Positions 1 to 9,789 are shown, counted from the first letter of the stretch. The stretch: 64,000 bases of DNA from Nitrospira sp. (GCA_015709715.1 CP054184.1:1287001-1351000); one strand, 5' to 3'. Translations and numbers: made by a program. The notes: generated by a model from the letters alone, not told the origin.

Positions 1-994
1 CGAGGACCACATCATTGGGAACGACCTGTTCCTTGGTCAAGGCCAGCAGCGGATGCCGCGCCTGCTTGAGGACAACCCGCCCCTCGTCGTTGAGGCGAGA
101 CGCCGTGGCGTTCAGGTGATGCCCCAGGGCCGCTTTGGCGGCGATGGCATCCAGACGACCCAGCAGGGTCACGCAGTCAGTCAGACCTTCCTCGTGCGGG
201 GCGACCAAGGCGGACAGTTCGCGCAGGATCCTCCGAACCTCCCGTTCGACATCCAAGTCCACCACCTTGATGGAGTTGTTCAACTCGACGAGTTCGCGAG
301 GTTCCACAAACACGGTCGCACCGCTGGAGGACACATCGTGCACGATGCCGGGGACCTTGCCCTGCATCTCAGCCTTGATCGGGACCACGTACCGCCCTTC
401 GCGCTGCGCAAAATATCGTTCCTGCAGCACTTCCTCGTAGCGCCGGGAGTGCAGGATTTGGTCGAGCCGGTGGCGCATGTGCTGTTTGAGTTCATTGGCC
501 CGCTGCAGGAATCGGTGCAGCTCGGGGCTCGCCGACTCCCGCATCGATCCGTCCGGATCGATGGCCGCATGGAGCGCAGTCCTGAGCGCGCGATACTGTC
601 CGGCCGGACCGAATCCGTCGACCAGGGCACCGATGGCAGGCGCATCGGCCTGGTGGCGCAACAGATAACGCTGCACCTCGTCCATCAGATCCAGCACCAG
701 GCCGATGTCACGCAGTTCCAGAACCTCTAGGCAGGCTCCCTTCGCTGCCCGATGCACCAGCCCGATCACGTTGGGAAACCTCAGGGCGGGAAACGGATCG
801 AGTCCGGCACGCAACCGCACCATGTCGGAGGTTTCTTGCCCTCGGGCGACCGCCTCGCCCAGGCTCTGCTCCAACAGCAGGGTTCGGCAATGCTCCATCC
901 CGACCGTCGAATGTGCATGGGAGGCCAAGAGGTCGAGAAGCTTGCCCCATTCCAGCAGCTTCGCCGCTTCCCGTTGCAGTGATTCAGATTGCAT
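1..994 (-). CDS. mutS2: Endonuclease MutS2, N-terminal part (truncated by window edge)
   Basis: The reading frame is open from an ATG at 994 to the window edge, giving 331 codons with no stop. The N-terminus (MQSESLQREAAKLLEWGKLL) and the core segment with RYVVPIKAEMQGKVPGIVHD followed by SSGATVFVEP are hallmark MutS2 sequence. MutS2 is a MutS-like ATPase without the mismatch-recognition domain; known homologues suppress recombination or rescue collided ribosomes through a C-terminal Smr domain. The Walker ATPase and Smr domains would lie beyond the left edge, so they cannot be checked here. It is divergent from gap, with about 190 bp between the starts. Confidence 0.93.
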   Translation of the reverse strand, partial: MQSESLQREAAKLLEWGKLLDLLASHAHSTVGMEHCRTLLLEQSLGEAVARGQETSDMVRLRAGLDPFPALRFPNVIGLVHRAAKGACLEVLELRDIGLVLDLMDEVQRYLLRHQADAPAIGALVDGFGPAGQYRALRTALHAAIDPDGSMRESASPELHRFLQRANELKQHMRHRLDQILHSRRYEEVLQERYFAQREGRYVVPIKAEMQGKVPGIVHDVSSSGATVFVEPRELVELNNSIKVVDLDVEREVRRILRELSALVAPHEEGLTDCVTLLGRLDAIAAKAALGHHLNATASRLNDEGRVVLKQARHPLLALTKEQVVPNDVVL

Positions 995-1103
995 GCAAGC
1001 CTGACTCTACCCGACCGTTTGGCGCGCAAACAAGCGGCCCTCAGCGCCCGGAACTACCCCACCATTCAGCCACCGTACGCGCCGCGGCCTTCTTTTTGTG
1101 TGC

Positions 1104-1132
1104 TTGACACGCCGAGAGACGGTCAGTACTAT
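1104..1132 (+). promoter_or_regulatory. Sigma-70-type promoter for the gap-pgk-tpiA-secG operon
   Basis: A perfect -35 box TTGACA (1104-1109) and a -10 box TACTAT (1127-1132) are separated by 17 bp. The expected start of transcription near 1139 leaves about 45 nt of leader before the gap ATG at 1183. Confidence 0.7.
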
Positions 1133-1170
1133 CGCCGCAGATTTGCTCTGTTCAACCCGTTCATTTTTGA

Positions 1171-2190
<1,020 letters not shown>

Positions 2191-2268
2191 CCCACCCCGC
2201 CACGCACGCCGCTAGGCACTGGGGGCGCAGCGGTGTGCCTGGATCATCACCATTGTAGAGGATCTGCC

Positions 2269-3468
2269 ATGAACCTTCGAAAGCAAATCATCGAGGATGT
2301 TCAGCTTCGCGGCAAGCGCGTCATCATCCGTGCCGACTACAACGTCCCGCTCGATGATTCGTTGCAGATCACGGATGACACCAGGATCCGCTCGACCTTG
2401 CCGACGATCAATCGCGCCGTCGATGAAGGGGCGCGGGTGATACTCTGTTCGCATCTCGGCAGGCCCAAGGGAAAATTCGACCCCAAGTACAGCTTGGCAC
2501 CGGTCGCGAAACGGTTGCAGCGGCTCCTAGGCAAGGAAGTGATCTTTGCGCCGGATTGCATCGGTTCGGTCGTAGAAAGCCTGGTGGCAAGGATGAAACC
2601 CGGCGATGTGATGTTGCTGGAGAACCTCCGTTTCCATGCGGAGGAAGAAAAGAACGACGACGCGTTTTCCAAAGCGCTTGCCTCCCTCGCCGACGTGTAC
2701 ATCAATGACGCCTTCGGAGCGGCGCACCGCGCCCATGCGTCGACGGTCGGCATCACGAAGTTCATTCCCGAGGCGGCTGCCGGTTATCTGTTGCGGAAAG
2801 AGATCGAATACCTTGAGGGCGCCGTCGAAAACCCGGTTCGCCCCTTCGTCGCGATTCTCGGCGGCGCCAAAGTCTCAGGCAAAATCGGGGTCATCGAGAA
2901 TCTCGGGAAAAAGGTCGACAAGGTCATCATCGGCGGCGGCATGGCCTTCACCTTTCTGAAGGCGATGGGGCTCGAAATCGGTCTGTCGCTCGTGGAAAAC
3001 GACATGCTCGATTTTGCCAAGGGCGTCCAGGATCACGCCTTCTCCAGCGGAGTGAAGTTTTACCTGCCCGTCGACTGTGTCGTCGCAGCCGGTCGGGAGC
3101 CTGGAGCCGAGACGAAGATCGTCCCCGTACAGGAGATTCCGAAAGGTTGGTACGGGTTGGACATCGGCCCCGCATCGGTCAAATTGTTCTCCGAGGCGGT
3201 CCAGGACGCTAAAACCATTCTGTGGAACGGGCCGATGGGCATGTTTGAAGTCGATGCGTTTGCCAGGGGAACACTGGCCATGGCCCACGCAGTCGCGAAT
3301 GCCTATGCCTTGACCATCGTCGGCGGAGGAGAAACCGCCCTCGCCGTGCACCGCGCCGGGGAATCAGAAAGCATCTCCTTCATTTCGACCGGCGGCGGAG
3401 CGGCGTTGGAATTGTTGGAAGGCAAGACGCTCCCCGGTCTCGCAGCCCTCCCCAATCGCCAGCCCTAA
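2269..3468 (+). CDS. pgk: Phosphoglycerate kinase
   Basis: 399 aa, full length. It transfers phosphate from 1,3-bisphosphoglycerate to ADP. The start is taken at ATG 2269 (MNLRKQIIEDVQLRGKRVII), which matches the family N-terminus; an upstream in-frame start at 2233 would add 12 unrelated residues. Recognisable motifs are RADYNVPLD near the N-terminus, the substrate-binding SHLGRPKGK, and the C-terminal ATP-binding region with FISTGGGAALELLEGK. Second gene of the glycolytic operon. Confidence 0.97.
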   Translation: MNLRKQIIEDVQLRGKRVIIRADYNVPLDDSLQITDDTRIRSTLPTINRAVDEGARVILCSHLGRPKGKFDPKYSLAPVAKRLQRLLGKEVIFAPDCIGSVVESLVARMKPGDVMLLENLRFHAEEEKNDDAFSKALASLADVYINDAFGAAHRAHASTVGITKFIPEAAAGYLLRKEIEYLEGAVENPVRPFVAILGGAKVSGKIGVIENLGKKVDKVIIGGGMAFTFLKAMGLEIGLSLVENDMLDFAKGVQDHAFSSGVKFYLPVDCVVAAGREPGAETKIVPVQEIPKGWYGLDIGPASVKLFSEAVQDAKTILWNGPMGMFEVDAFARGTLAMAHAVANAYALTIVGGGETALAVHRAGESESISFISTGGGAALELLEGKTLPGLAALPNRQP

Positions 3469-3506
3469 CCGAACTATCGGAGCCCGTCCAGCCGATCCGA
3501 GGATTT

Positions 3507-4286
3507 GTGAGAACACGTTTCATCGTCGGTAATTGGAAGATGCATAAGACCGCCTCCGAGGCGAAGGTCTTTATCGGCCAACTGGCCCAAGCGATTCCCC
3601 CCTTGGGCAACCTGCAAATCGGGCTCGCGCCGCCGTTCACGGCTCTTCAGGCCGTTCGTGAGGCCTTGGGGAGTTCGCCGCAATTTCTGCTCGGCGCACA
3701 GAATCTTCATTGGGAAGACAAGGGCGCTTTTACGGGAGAGGTTTCGGGAGCGATGCTCGCCGATCTCGATTGCCGATTCGTTCTCATCGGTCATTCTGAG
3801 CGGCGTCAATACTTCGGAGAGTCGGACGGCTGGATCAACAAAAAGGTTCTCGCCGCGCTCCGGCACGGCATCATGCCGATTCTCTGTGTGGGTGAAACAC
3901 TCCAGGAGCGCGATTCCGGCCAGACCGATGCGATCATCCAGCGGCAACTTCGAGCCGCACTGAACGGTGTCGAGGACAGCGCCGTTGCCTCCCTCACGAT
4001 TGCATACGAACCGGTGTGGGCTATTGGCACGGGCCGCGCCGCCTCCCCGGACCAAGCCGCTCCCGTCCATCGCCTCATTCGGCGCACACTCAACGACCTG
4101 AGTCGCTCGAACGCGGGAGAACGGGTCCGGGTTCTCTACGGTGGCAGCGTCACCCCCGACAATATCGCCGAGTTTCTTGCTTCGGAAGAAATCGATGGCG
4201 GGTTAGTCGGCGGGGCTTGTCTGGACCCTGTCCGATTTGCTACACTCCTGACCGTCGCTCTCGGGTATAAGCCCACTGCGAACTGA
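3507..4286 (+). CDS. tpiA: Triosephosphate isomerase
   Basis: 259 aa with a GTG start 38 nt after pgk. It interconverts dihydroxyacetone phosphate and glyceraldehyde 3-phosphate. The N-terminal catalytic lysine motif (FIVGNWKMHK), the histidine motif IGHSERRQYFGE, the catalytic glutamate motif AYEPVWAIGTG and the phosphate-binding YGGSVTPDN are all present. The gap-pgk-tpiA-secG order is common in bacteria and supports co-transcription. Confidence 0.97.
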   Translation: MRTRFIVGNWKMHKTASEAKVFIGQLAQAIPPLGNLQIGLAPPFTALQAVREALGSSPQFLLGAQNLHWEDKGAFTGEVSGAMLADLDCRFVLIGHSERRQYFGESDGWINKKVLAALRHGIMPILCVGETLQERDSGQTDAIIQRQLRAALNGVEDSAVASLTIAYEPVWAIGTGRAASPDQAAPVHRLIRRTLNDLSRSNAGERVRVLYGGSVTPDNIAEFLASEEIDGGLVGGACLDPVRFATLLTVALGYKPTAN

Positions 4287-4296
4287 ATCAAACACC

Positions 4297-4653
4297 ATGT
4301 ACACATTACTCGTCATCGTTCATGTCATCGTGTGTTTGCTGATGATCGGAGCCATTCTGCTACAGTCCGGCAAGGGCGCTGAAATCGGCGCCGCCTTCGG
4401 CGGCTCGAGCCAGACGGTGTTTGGCAGCCGGGGTCCGGCCAACTTCCTGAGCAAGTTCACGGTCATCACAGCTTTCGTGTTCATGTTTACCTCCCTTACC
4501 TTGGCCATCCTCGCGAAAGACCGTACTTTTTCTTCTACGGTCATCGACCTCAATAAGAAGCCCGCGGAAACGGCTCCCGCCCCCACTACCTCCGGGGATG
4601 CCGCTAAACCGTCACCTGGGGAATCCCACCCCGGCGGAGAAGGCTCGCACTAG
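4297..4653 (+). CDS. secG: Preprotein translocase subunit SecG
   Basis: 118 aa, 10 nt after tpiA. SecG is the small accessory subunit of the SecYEG channel in the inner membrane. Two hydrophobic segments (about residues 2-22 and 52-72) flank the conserved cytoplasmic loop with LLQSGKGAEIGAAFGG and SSQTVFGSRGPANFL, which is typical of SecG. The C-terminal tail of about 40 residues is rich in Pro, Ala and Gly and is poorly conserved in the family. Its place after tpiA is a frequent bacterial arrangement. Confidence 0.95.
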   Translation: MYTLLVIVHVIVCLLMIGAILLQSGKGAEIGAAFGGSSQTVFGSRGPANFLSKFTVITAFVFMFTSLTLAILAKDRTFSSTVIDLNKKPAETAPAPTTSGDAAKPSPGESHPGGEGSH

Positions 4654-4773
4654 GTTCGCCTCCCCACATTCAGCTCACGGTGATATCCAGGGCTTGGCCT
4701 GATGGATTTGTCTATGGGTTGAGGGGAAACACTCGGCTGGAATAATCAGCGTAATCGGGAAAGTTGCGGCCTG

Positions 4774-5688
4774 TTAGACGGAAGTCAGCCAATGACGGTG
4801 GGTGGCATCTTCCCCGTGAACGATCGCAAAAAAATCCTTTTGAAGAGCCTGTGTGATAGGTCCAGGCTTTCCGTTTCCGATCCGTCGACGATCAATTTCG
4901 GTCACAGGGGTCAGTTCCGCGGCTGTTCCGGTCACAAACACTTCGTCCGCCACATACATTTCGTCCCGGGTAAACCGCTCTTCAACGACCGGAATATTGC
5001 GCTCCTTCGCCAGCTGCAAAATCGAGTTTCGAGTAATCCCTTCCAGGATCGAGGTCAGCGGAGTGGTCTTCAACATACCGCGCCGAACGATAAACACGTT
5101 TTCCCCGGTCCCCTCGGCTACGTATCCTTCAGGGTCCAACATGATGGCCTCGTCGTACCCGTCAGCCTTCACCTCACGCTTGGCCAGAATCGAATTGACA
5201 TAGTAGCCGGAGATTTTCCCTCGGGTCATCGAGACGTTAACATGGTGGCGTGTGAAGGAAGACACCCTCGCGCGAATGCCCTTGGAGAGGGCCTCGTCTC
5301 CCAAATAAGTGCCCCATTTCCATGCGGCAATGCTCACCTTGATGGGATTCTCCCCAGGATAAAGCCCCATCGCACCGTATCCGATATACACGAGAGGCCT
5401 GATATAGCAGGCCTCCAGACGATTCACTCGCACCGTTTCGACGATGGCCTCGGTGATCTGCTTGCGATCATAAGGCATCTCCATCAAGCCGATATGCGCG
5501 GACTCAAAGAGGCGATCCACATGTTCGGGAAGCCGGAAAATAGCGGATCCGTTCTTCCCCTTGTAGCATCGGATCCCCTCAAACGCCGCGAGGCCGTAAT
5601 GGAGCGAGTGAGTGAGCACATGGACCTGCGCATCGGCCCACGCGACAAACTGTCCGTCCATCCATATTTTTTCACTGGTTTGCAACAT
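4774..5688 (-). CDS. ilvE: Branched-chain amino acid aminotransferase
   Basis: 304 aa, class IV PLP-dependent aminotransferase. It catalyses the last step of valine, leucine and isoleucine synthesis by transferring the amino group of glutamate to the branched 2-oxo acids. The N-terminus (EKIWMDGQFVAWADAQVHVL) and HSLHYGLAAFEGIRCY match IlvE. The PLP lysine lies in YVNSILAKREVKADGYDEA, and the motif EGTGENVFIVR follows. It is a single gene, divergent from rplU and convergent with secG. Confidence 0.95.
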   Translation of the reverse strand: MLQTSEKIWMDGQFVAWADAQVHVLTHSLHYGLAAFEGIRCYKGKNGSAIFRLPEHVDRLFESAHIGLMEMPYDRKQITEAIVETVRVNRLEACYIRPLVYIGYGAMGLYPGENPIKVSIAAWKWGTYLGDEALSKGIRARVSSFTRHHVNVSMTRGKISGYYVNSILAKREVKADGYDEAIMLDPEGYVAEGTGENVFIVRRGMLKTTPLTSILEGITRNSILQLAKERNIPVVEERFTRDEMYVADEVFVTGTAAELTPVTEIDRRRIGNGKPGPITQALQKDFFAIVHGEDATHRHWLTSV

Positions 5689-5822
5689 GCGCGGGATAAT
5701 AGCAGCGCCCTACAACGACCGTCAAGGCAGCGGCGCGCACGGACCTACGCACCCCGAGCCTTGACACTCTCTTCGCGGCTATGATACAGACTCACGTTCT
5801 GCTGACGAGGAGAAAGAGACAC

Positions 5823-6137
5823 ATGTACGCTATTATCGAGACCGGTGGAAAACAGTATCGGGTGGAAGCGGGGACGGTGTTGCAGGTAGAGTCGCTTCCC
5901 GGTGAAGTCGGACATACCGTACAGATCGACAAGGTACGGTTGCTCAATGGTGAAAACGGATTGGTCGTCGGCCATCCGCTCGTCGCCGGTGCCAGCATCA
6001 CCGCGGAGATCATCCGCCAGGGGCGGACACGATCCATCACCATCTTCAAAAAGAAACGTCGCAAAAATTATCGCCGCACCAGAGGCCACCGGCAAGGGTT
6101 CACGCAGCTGCGGGTCACTGAAATCGCCGCGAAGTAA
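5823..6137 (+). CDS. rplU: 50S ribosomal protein L21
   Basis: 104 aa. L21 is a large-subunit protein that binds 23S rRNA near L20. The sequence starts MYAIIETGGKQYRVEAGTVL and ends with the basic KKKRRKNYRRTRGHRQ region that marks the family. The start is ATG 5823, preceded by GAGGAGAAAGAG; an in-frame ATG at 5781 would add 14 non-family residues. It heads the rplU-rpmA-obg-proB-nadD-rsfS run. Confidence 0.97.
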   Translation: MYAIIETGGKQYRVEAGTVLQVESLPGEVGHTVQIDKVRLLNGENGLVVGHPLVAGASITAEIIRQGRTRSITIFKKKRRKNYRRTRGHRQGFTQLRVTEIAAK

Positions 6138-6158
6138 CGGCGCAAAGGAGAATTCGCC

Positions 6159-6422
6159 ATGGCAACAAACAAAGGCGGCGGATCCACTAGGAACGGCCGC
6201 GACAGTAACCCACAATACCTTGGCGTCAAGGCCTACGGCGGAGAGACTGTCAAGGCAGGCTCTATCATCGTCCGGCAGCGCGGCACCAAGTTCTTTCCCG
6301 GTTTTAATGTGGGATTGGGACGCGATCACACGCTGTTTGCCTGCGTGAACGGCGTCGTGAAATTCGAAGGCGGACGTGGTCGCCAAAAAGTGAGCGTCTA
6401 CCCCTCGACAACCAAGTCCTGA
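6159..6422 (+). CDS. rpmA: 50S ribosomal protein L27
   Basis: 87 aa, 21 nt after rplU and preceded by the Shine-Dalgarno AAAGGAG. L27 reaches toward the peptidyl-transferase centre. The conserved N-terminus [20 protein letters not shown] and the block with [14 protein letters not shown] are clear. The N-terminus begins directly with ATNKGGGS, so there is no cleavable N-terminal extension of the Firmicutes type. Confidence 0.97.
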   Translation: MATNKGGGSTRNGRDSNPQYLGVKAYGGETVKAGSIIVRQRGTKFFPGFNVGLGRDHTLFACVNGVVKFEGGRGRQKVSVYPSTTKS

Positions 6423-6521
6423 CCTGCCCTCGGCAGACCTCGTCGCCATCACGGGCTTGTCCCCCTCCTTTCCCTAACCTCCCCAAGGATCGGCGGATAG
6501 GATATACTGCTGCGTCCAAGG

Positions 6522-6539
6522 CACCCTGCCGGCAGGGTG
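6522..6539. promoter_or_regulatory. Perfect 18-bp palindrome just upstream of obg
   Basis: Two 9-bp arms, CACCCTGCC and GGCAGGGTG, form a perfect palindrome with no spacer. It ends 9 nt before the obg ATG (6549) and touches the GAGGG that serves as ribosome binding site (6539-6543). A -10-like TATACT lies at 6503-6508 without a clear -35 box. It may be an operator for a dimeric regulator or an RNA element that hides the ribosome binding site. No function is known from the sequence. Confidence 0.4.
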
Positions 6540-6548
6540 AGGGTTTGC

Positions 6549-7580
6549 ATGTCTACATTCGTCGACCAGGCACATATCTTCGTCAAAGGCGGTCAAGGCG
6601 GCAATGGCGTCTGTAGCTTTCGTCGGGAGAAGTACGTCCCACGTGGGGGCCCTGACGGTGGAGACGGCGGTAATGGCGGGCGGGTGATTGCGAAAGCCAC
6701 AACCCGCCTCAGCACCCTGCTTGACCTGAGGTACCAGAAACACTACACCGCTGAAAACGGCCAACCAGGCGGCGGCAGCCGCTGCCATGGCCGAACGGGC
6801 GACGATGTGGTCATTCTCGTGCCGGTTGGGACCATGATCTTCGACGACGACACGCAGGAACTTCTCGCCGACCTGACCAGCGACGGTGAAACCTGCGTCA
6901 TCGCACAAGGGGGTCTCGGTGGACGAGGCAATTCCCACTTTGCCACTTCCACAAACCGCGTGCCGATCCATTTTGAACCGGGCACTCCCGGCGAGGAACG
7001 GTCGCTTCGGCTCGAACTGAAATTGCTGGCCGACGTCGGACTGGTCGGGTATCCCAATGCCGGCAAGTCGACCCTGATCGCAGCTGTGTCGTCGGCGCGG
7101 CCCAAGATCGCCGATTATCCCTTCACCACCTTGACGCCCAATCTGGCGGTCGTGCGATGGAACGAGGAGCAGAGCTTCGTCATTGCAGATATTCCAGGCA
7201 TCATCGAGGGAGCGCATGAAGGCAAGGGCTTGGGCTTTCAGTTTCTTCGCCATGTCGAACGCACCAGCCTGTTGGTGCATGTCATCGACATTTCCGAATG
7301 GACTCCTGACGATCCGGTAACCAGTTTGGACATCATGCGGCATGAACTCACCGCCTACAATGACACTCTCGCCGCCAGACCGTTTGCCGTCGTGGGAACG
7401 AAACTCGACATCGCCGGCACAGGCGAACGACTGAAACGATTGCGGGCGCATTGTCGGCGTCGCGCGATCCCCTTTTTCTCCATTTCGGCTGCTACCCGAG
7501 AGGGACTCGACAAATTTGTTCAGTACCTGGGCCAGCAAGTGGAGCGCCTGCGGAACACCCCGTGCGAGACGAACTCCTAA
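6549..7580 (+). CDS. obg: Obg family GTPase (ribosome assembly)
   Basis: 343 aa. It is an essential GTPase that binds the 50S subunit late in assembly and is linked to the stringent response. The glycine-rich Obg fold is at residues 1-160 (FVDQAHIFVKGGQGGNGVCS, then RGGPDGGDGGNGG), and the G domain follows with G1 GYPNAGKST, G3 DIPGI and G4 TKLD. No large C-terminal OCT domain is visible. The start is ATG 6549; a GTG at 6537 in the same frame lies inside the palindrome. The end overlaps proB by 19 nt. Confidence 0.95.
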   Translation: MSTFVDQAHIFVKGGQGGNGVCSFRREKYVPRGGPDGGDGGNGGRVIAKATTRLSTLLDLRYQKHYTAENGQPGGGSRCHGRTGDDVVILVPVGTMIFDDDTQELLADLTSDGETCVIAQGGLGGRGNSHFATSTNRVPIHFEPGTPGEERSLRLELKLLADVGLVGYPNAGKSTLIAAVSSARPKIADYPFTTLTPNLAVVRWNEEQSFVIADIPGIIEGAHEGKGLGFQFLRHVERTSLLVHVIDISEWTPDDPVTSLDIMRHELTAYNDTLAARPFAVVGTKLDIAGTGERLKRLRAHCRRRAIPFFSISAATREGLDKFVQYLGQQVERLRNTPCETNS

Positions 7581-8683
7581 GGCAAGCCAGACGCATTGTC
7601 ATCAAGATCGGGAGCAGCCTGGTCGCCTCGCGCGAACAGGGGCTCAGCGCGGAACGCATCGAGCGCTTGGCCGGTGAGATCGCCGAGGTACGGGCTCAAG
7701 GCCGGGAAGTATTGGTCGTCTCATCCGGCGCGGTCGTCTCAGGTATCAAGAAGCTCGCGCTTCGTGAATATCCCAAGAGTTTGCCGATCAAACAGGCCGC
7801 CGCCGCCGTCGGACAGAGCCACCTGATGTGGGCGTATGAGAAGGCCTTCGAGCGGTTGCATCTCGGCGTCGCCCAAATCCTGCTCACCCATGGAGACTTG
7901 GCCGATCGGCGGCGATTCCTCAACGCCCGGCACACCCTCACCACCCTGATCAAGTTCGGCGTCGTTCCCATCATCAACGAAAACGACACCGTGGCCGTGG
8001 AGGAAATCCGAGTGGGAGATAACGATACCCTGGCGGCCCAAGTGGCGCATTTAGTCGATGCCGATTTGCTCGTCATCCTCTCGGACGTCGACGGCCTGTT
8101 CACCGCCGATCCCAGAAAAGACCCGACCGCCACGTTGATTCCGCTGATTCCGGAGATCACCCCGGAGATCGAGCAGCGGGCCGGTCTGTCCTCAACCTTC
8201 GAAGGGACCGGCGGAATGGCCACAAAGGTGCGGGCAGCGAAGAAGGTCGGTGAATATGGCGTCGCGACGCTCATCTTGAACGGCACACAGCCGCGCCTAT
8301 TCCCGAAGGTGTTCGCCGGTGAGCCAGGCGGGAGCCTGTTCGTGGCCCGCGAACGACGGATGAACAGCCGCAAACATTGGATCGCCTTTACCCTCCGGCC
8401 ACGGGGTCAGGTTCAACTCGACCGGGGCGCAGTGGAAGCATTGTCCCGGAAGGGCAAAAGCCTCCTGGCGTCGGGCATCAGGGATATCGTGGGACAGTTT
8501 GAGGCAGGAGATCCCGTCACCTGCCTGACGCCGGACGGGAAGGAATTCGCCAAGGGCCTGGTCAATTTTTCGTCGGCCATCCTCGCCCGCATTAAGGGGC
8601 TCAAAACTGCGGACATTCAGAAAATCCCGGGCCTCCAAGAATACGAAGAGGTCATTCATCGGGATAACCTGGTTGTGCTCTAA
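7562..8683 (+). CDS. proB: Glutamate 5-kinase
   Basis: 373 aa. It phosphorylates glutamate in the first step of proline synthesis. The amino acid kinase domain (about residues 1-260) has RIVIKIGSSLVA at the start, the SSGAVVSG motif, and NENDTVAVEEIRVGDNDTLAA; a C-terminal PUA domain follows (about 280-360). The family begins right at the GTG at 7562, which overlaps obg by 19 nt; an ATG at 7451 would add 37 residues read from obg sequence. proA is not in the window. Confidence 0.93.
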   Translation: MRDELLRQARRIVIKIGSSLVASREQGLSAERIERLAGEIAEVRAQGREVLVVSSGAVVSGIKKLALREYPKSLPIKQAAAAVGQSHLMWAYEKAFERLHLGVAQILLTHGDLADRRRFLNARHTLTTLIKFGVVPIINENDTVAVEEIRVGDNDTLAAQVAHLVDADLLVILSDVDGLFTADPRKDPTATLIPLIPEITPEIEQRAGLSSTFEGTGGMATKVRAAKKVGEYGVATLILNGTQPRLFPKVFAGEPGGSLFVARERRMNSRKHWIAFTLRPRGQVQLDRGAVEALSRKGKSLLASGIRDIVGQFEAGDPVTCLTPDGKEFAKGLVNFSSAILARIKGLKTADIQKIPGLQEYEEVIHRDNLVVL

Positions 8684-8698
8684 CGCCGTCTGACACAC

Positions 8699-9391
8699 AT
8701 GCGTCTGGGACTCTTGGGCGGTAGCTTCAATCCAATCCATTGGTGTCACCTTTCCATTGCGCAAGCCACCCGAGAGGTGCTCGACCTGGACCAGATCCTC
8801 TTCATCCCCGCCGGTGCCCCCCCGCACAAGCAACCCGGTTCTCTTGCCCCCGCCGCCCACCGGTACGAAATGGTCCGTTTGGCCATTCAGGACGTTCCCC
8901 ATTTTGGACTGAGTGATCTCGAAATCCGGCGCGAAGGCAAATCCTACTCGATCGATACCATTCGAGCCATCCAGCGCCACTATGGAGCCGATACCGCGCT
9001 GTTTTTCATCATCGGACTCGATGCCTTCTTGGATCTGCCCTCGTGGAAAGAAGCTCAGACGCTGCTCGAAACCTGTCACTTTGTAGTCATCTCACGCCCC
9101 TCCACCGCCTTTTGCAGCTTAGCCGCTATCCCGCTGTTTCGGAGCATCCCGGAAGCGCTGCTACGCGACCTCGACGCCGGCATCCGAGACCGGGCCGACG
9201 TCCCCATTCCCGATGGGCACACGCTCACCTTTCTCCGCCTCCCTCCCTGCGACATCTCCGCGTCCGAGATCAGACGACGCCTACAAGCGGGAGAGTCGCT
9301 GGCAAATTTGTTGCCCACCCCTGTCGAATCCTATATACTTCGCGAGGGTTTATACAGGGAGGCCGGCGATCGCACTCGAAGCAAAGGCTAA
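8699..9391 (+). CDS. nadD: Nicotinate-nucleotide adenylyltransferase
   Basis: 230 aa. It joins ATP and nicotinate mononucleotide to form deamido-NAD. The nucleotidyltransferase fold begins RLGLLGGSFNPIHWCHLSIA, and the C-terminal motif is SASEIRRRLQAGESL. The usual signature is [HT]-x-G-H; here it reads HWCH, with cysteine at the glycine position, while both histidines are kept. It starts 15 nt after proB. NAD synthesis is also represented in the window by nadA. The last 23 nt overlap the proposed rsfS start. Confidence 0.9.
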   Translation: MRLGLLGGSFNPIHWCHLSIAQATREVLDLDQILFIPAGAPPHKQPGSLAPAAHRYEMVRLAIQDVPHFGLSDLEIRREGKSYSIDTIRAIQRHYGADTALFFIIGLDAFLDLPSWKEAQTLLETCHFVVISRPSTAFCSLAAIPLFRSIPEALLRDLDAGIRDRADVPIPDGHTLTFLRLPPCDISASEIRRRLQAGESLANLLPTPVESYILREGLYREAGDRTRSKG

Positions 9392-9788
9392 GGCTCTCGC
9401 AATCGCGAGCGCCATCTTGGACAAGAAAGCCACCGATGTTCTCATCCTGCATATCGCCAAACTGACCTCTGTCGCCGACTACTTGGTCATCGGGTCCGGA
9501 GAGTCAGAACGTCAAGCTCGGGCTATCGCCGACCACGTGAGCGACCTGTTGACCGAGCAAGGCGAGGCCCCCCTCAGTGTGGAAGGCGCATCACGAGCCC
9601 AATGGATCGTGATGGACTTCGGTGACGTCGTGGTACATGTCTTTCAAAAGGACATTCGTGAACATTACGCCCTCGAACGGCTATGGGGCGATGCCGGACA
9701 GGTCCGATTGCCGGAGGAGCGCGTCGTAAAGCCTCCCCGCGCCCGGCGGACTGCCACTCGTCCGGCTCGTACCAGGAAACGGGTCTAG
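9369..9788 (+). CDS. rsfS: Ribosomal silencing factor RsfS, apparent ATC start
   Basis: 139 aa from the proposed start. RsfS binds L14 and blocks subunit joining in starvation. Family motifs are clear: TDVLILHIAKLTSVADYLVI, GSGESERQARAIADHV, VEGASRAQWIVMDFGDVVVH, then HVFQKDIREHYALERLWGDA; a basic tail of about 25 residues follows. No ATG, GTG or TTG lies near the family N-terminus. The next in-frame ATG upstream (9213) would add 52 residues read from nadD sequence. An ATC at 9369 is preceded by the ribosome binding site AGGGAGG (9356-9362) at a 6-nt spacing and gives normal length. nadD-rsfS is a standard pair. Confidence 0.88.
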   Translation: MALEAKAKALAIASAILDKKATDVLILHIAKLTSVADYLVIGSGESERQARAIADHVSDLLTEQGEAPLSVEGASRAQWIVMDFGDVVVHVFQKDIREHYALERLWGDAGQVRLPEERVVKPPRARRTATRPARTRKRV

Positions 9789-9789
9789 A

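Noticed and set aside
4792-5784. Plus-strand open frame of 330 codons
   Set aside because: It is antisense to ilvE, whose motifs and length are certain. The translation has no family likeness; high GC produces long antisense frames.
5761-5785. TTGACA followed by TATGAT upstream of rplU
   Set aside because: The spacing is only 13 bp, too short for a normal sigma-70 promoter, so I did not list it.
6474-7538. Minus-strand open frame of 354 codons
   Set aside because: It lies opposite obg and shows no recognisable domain.
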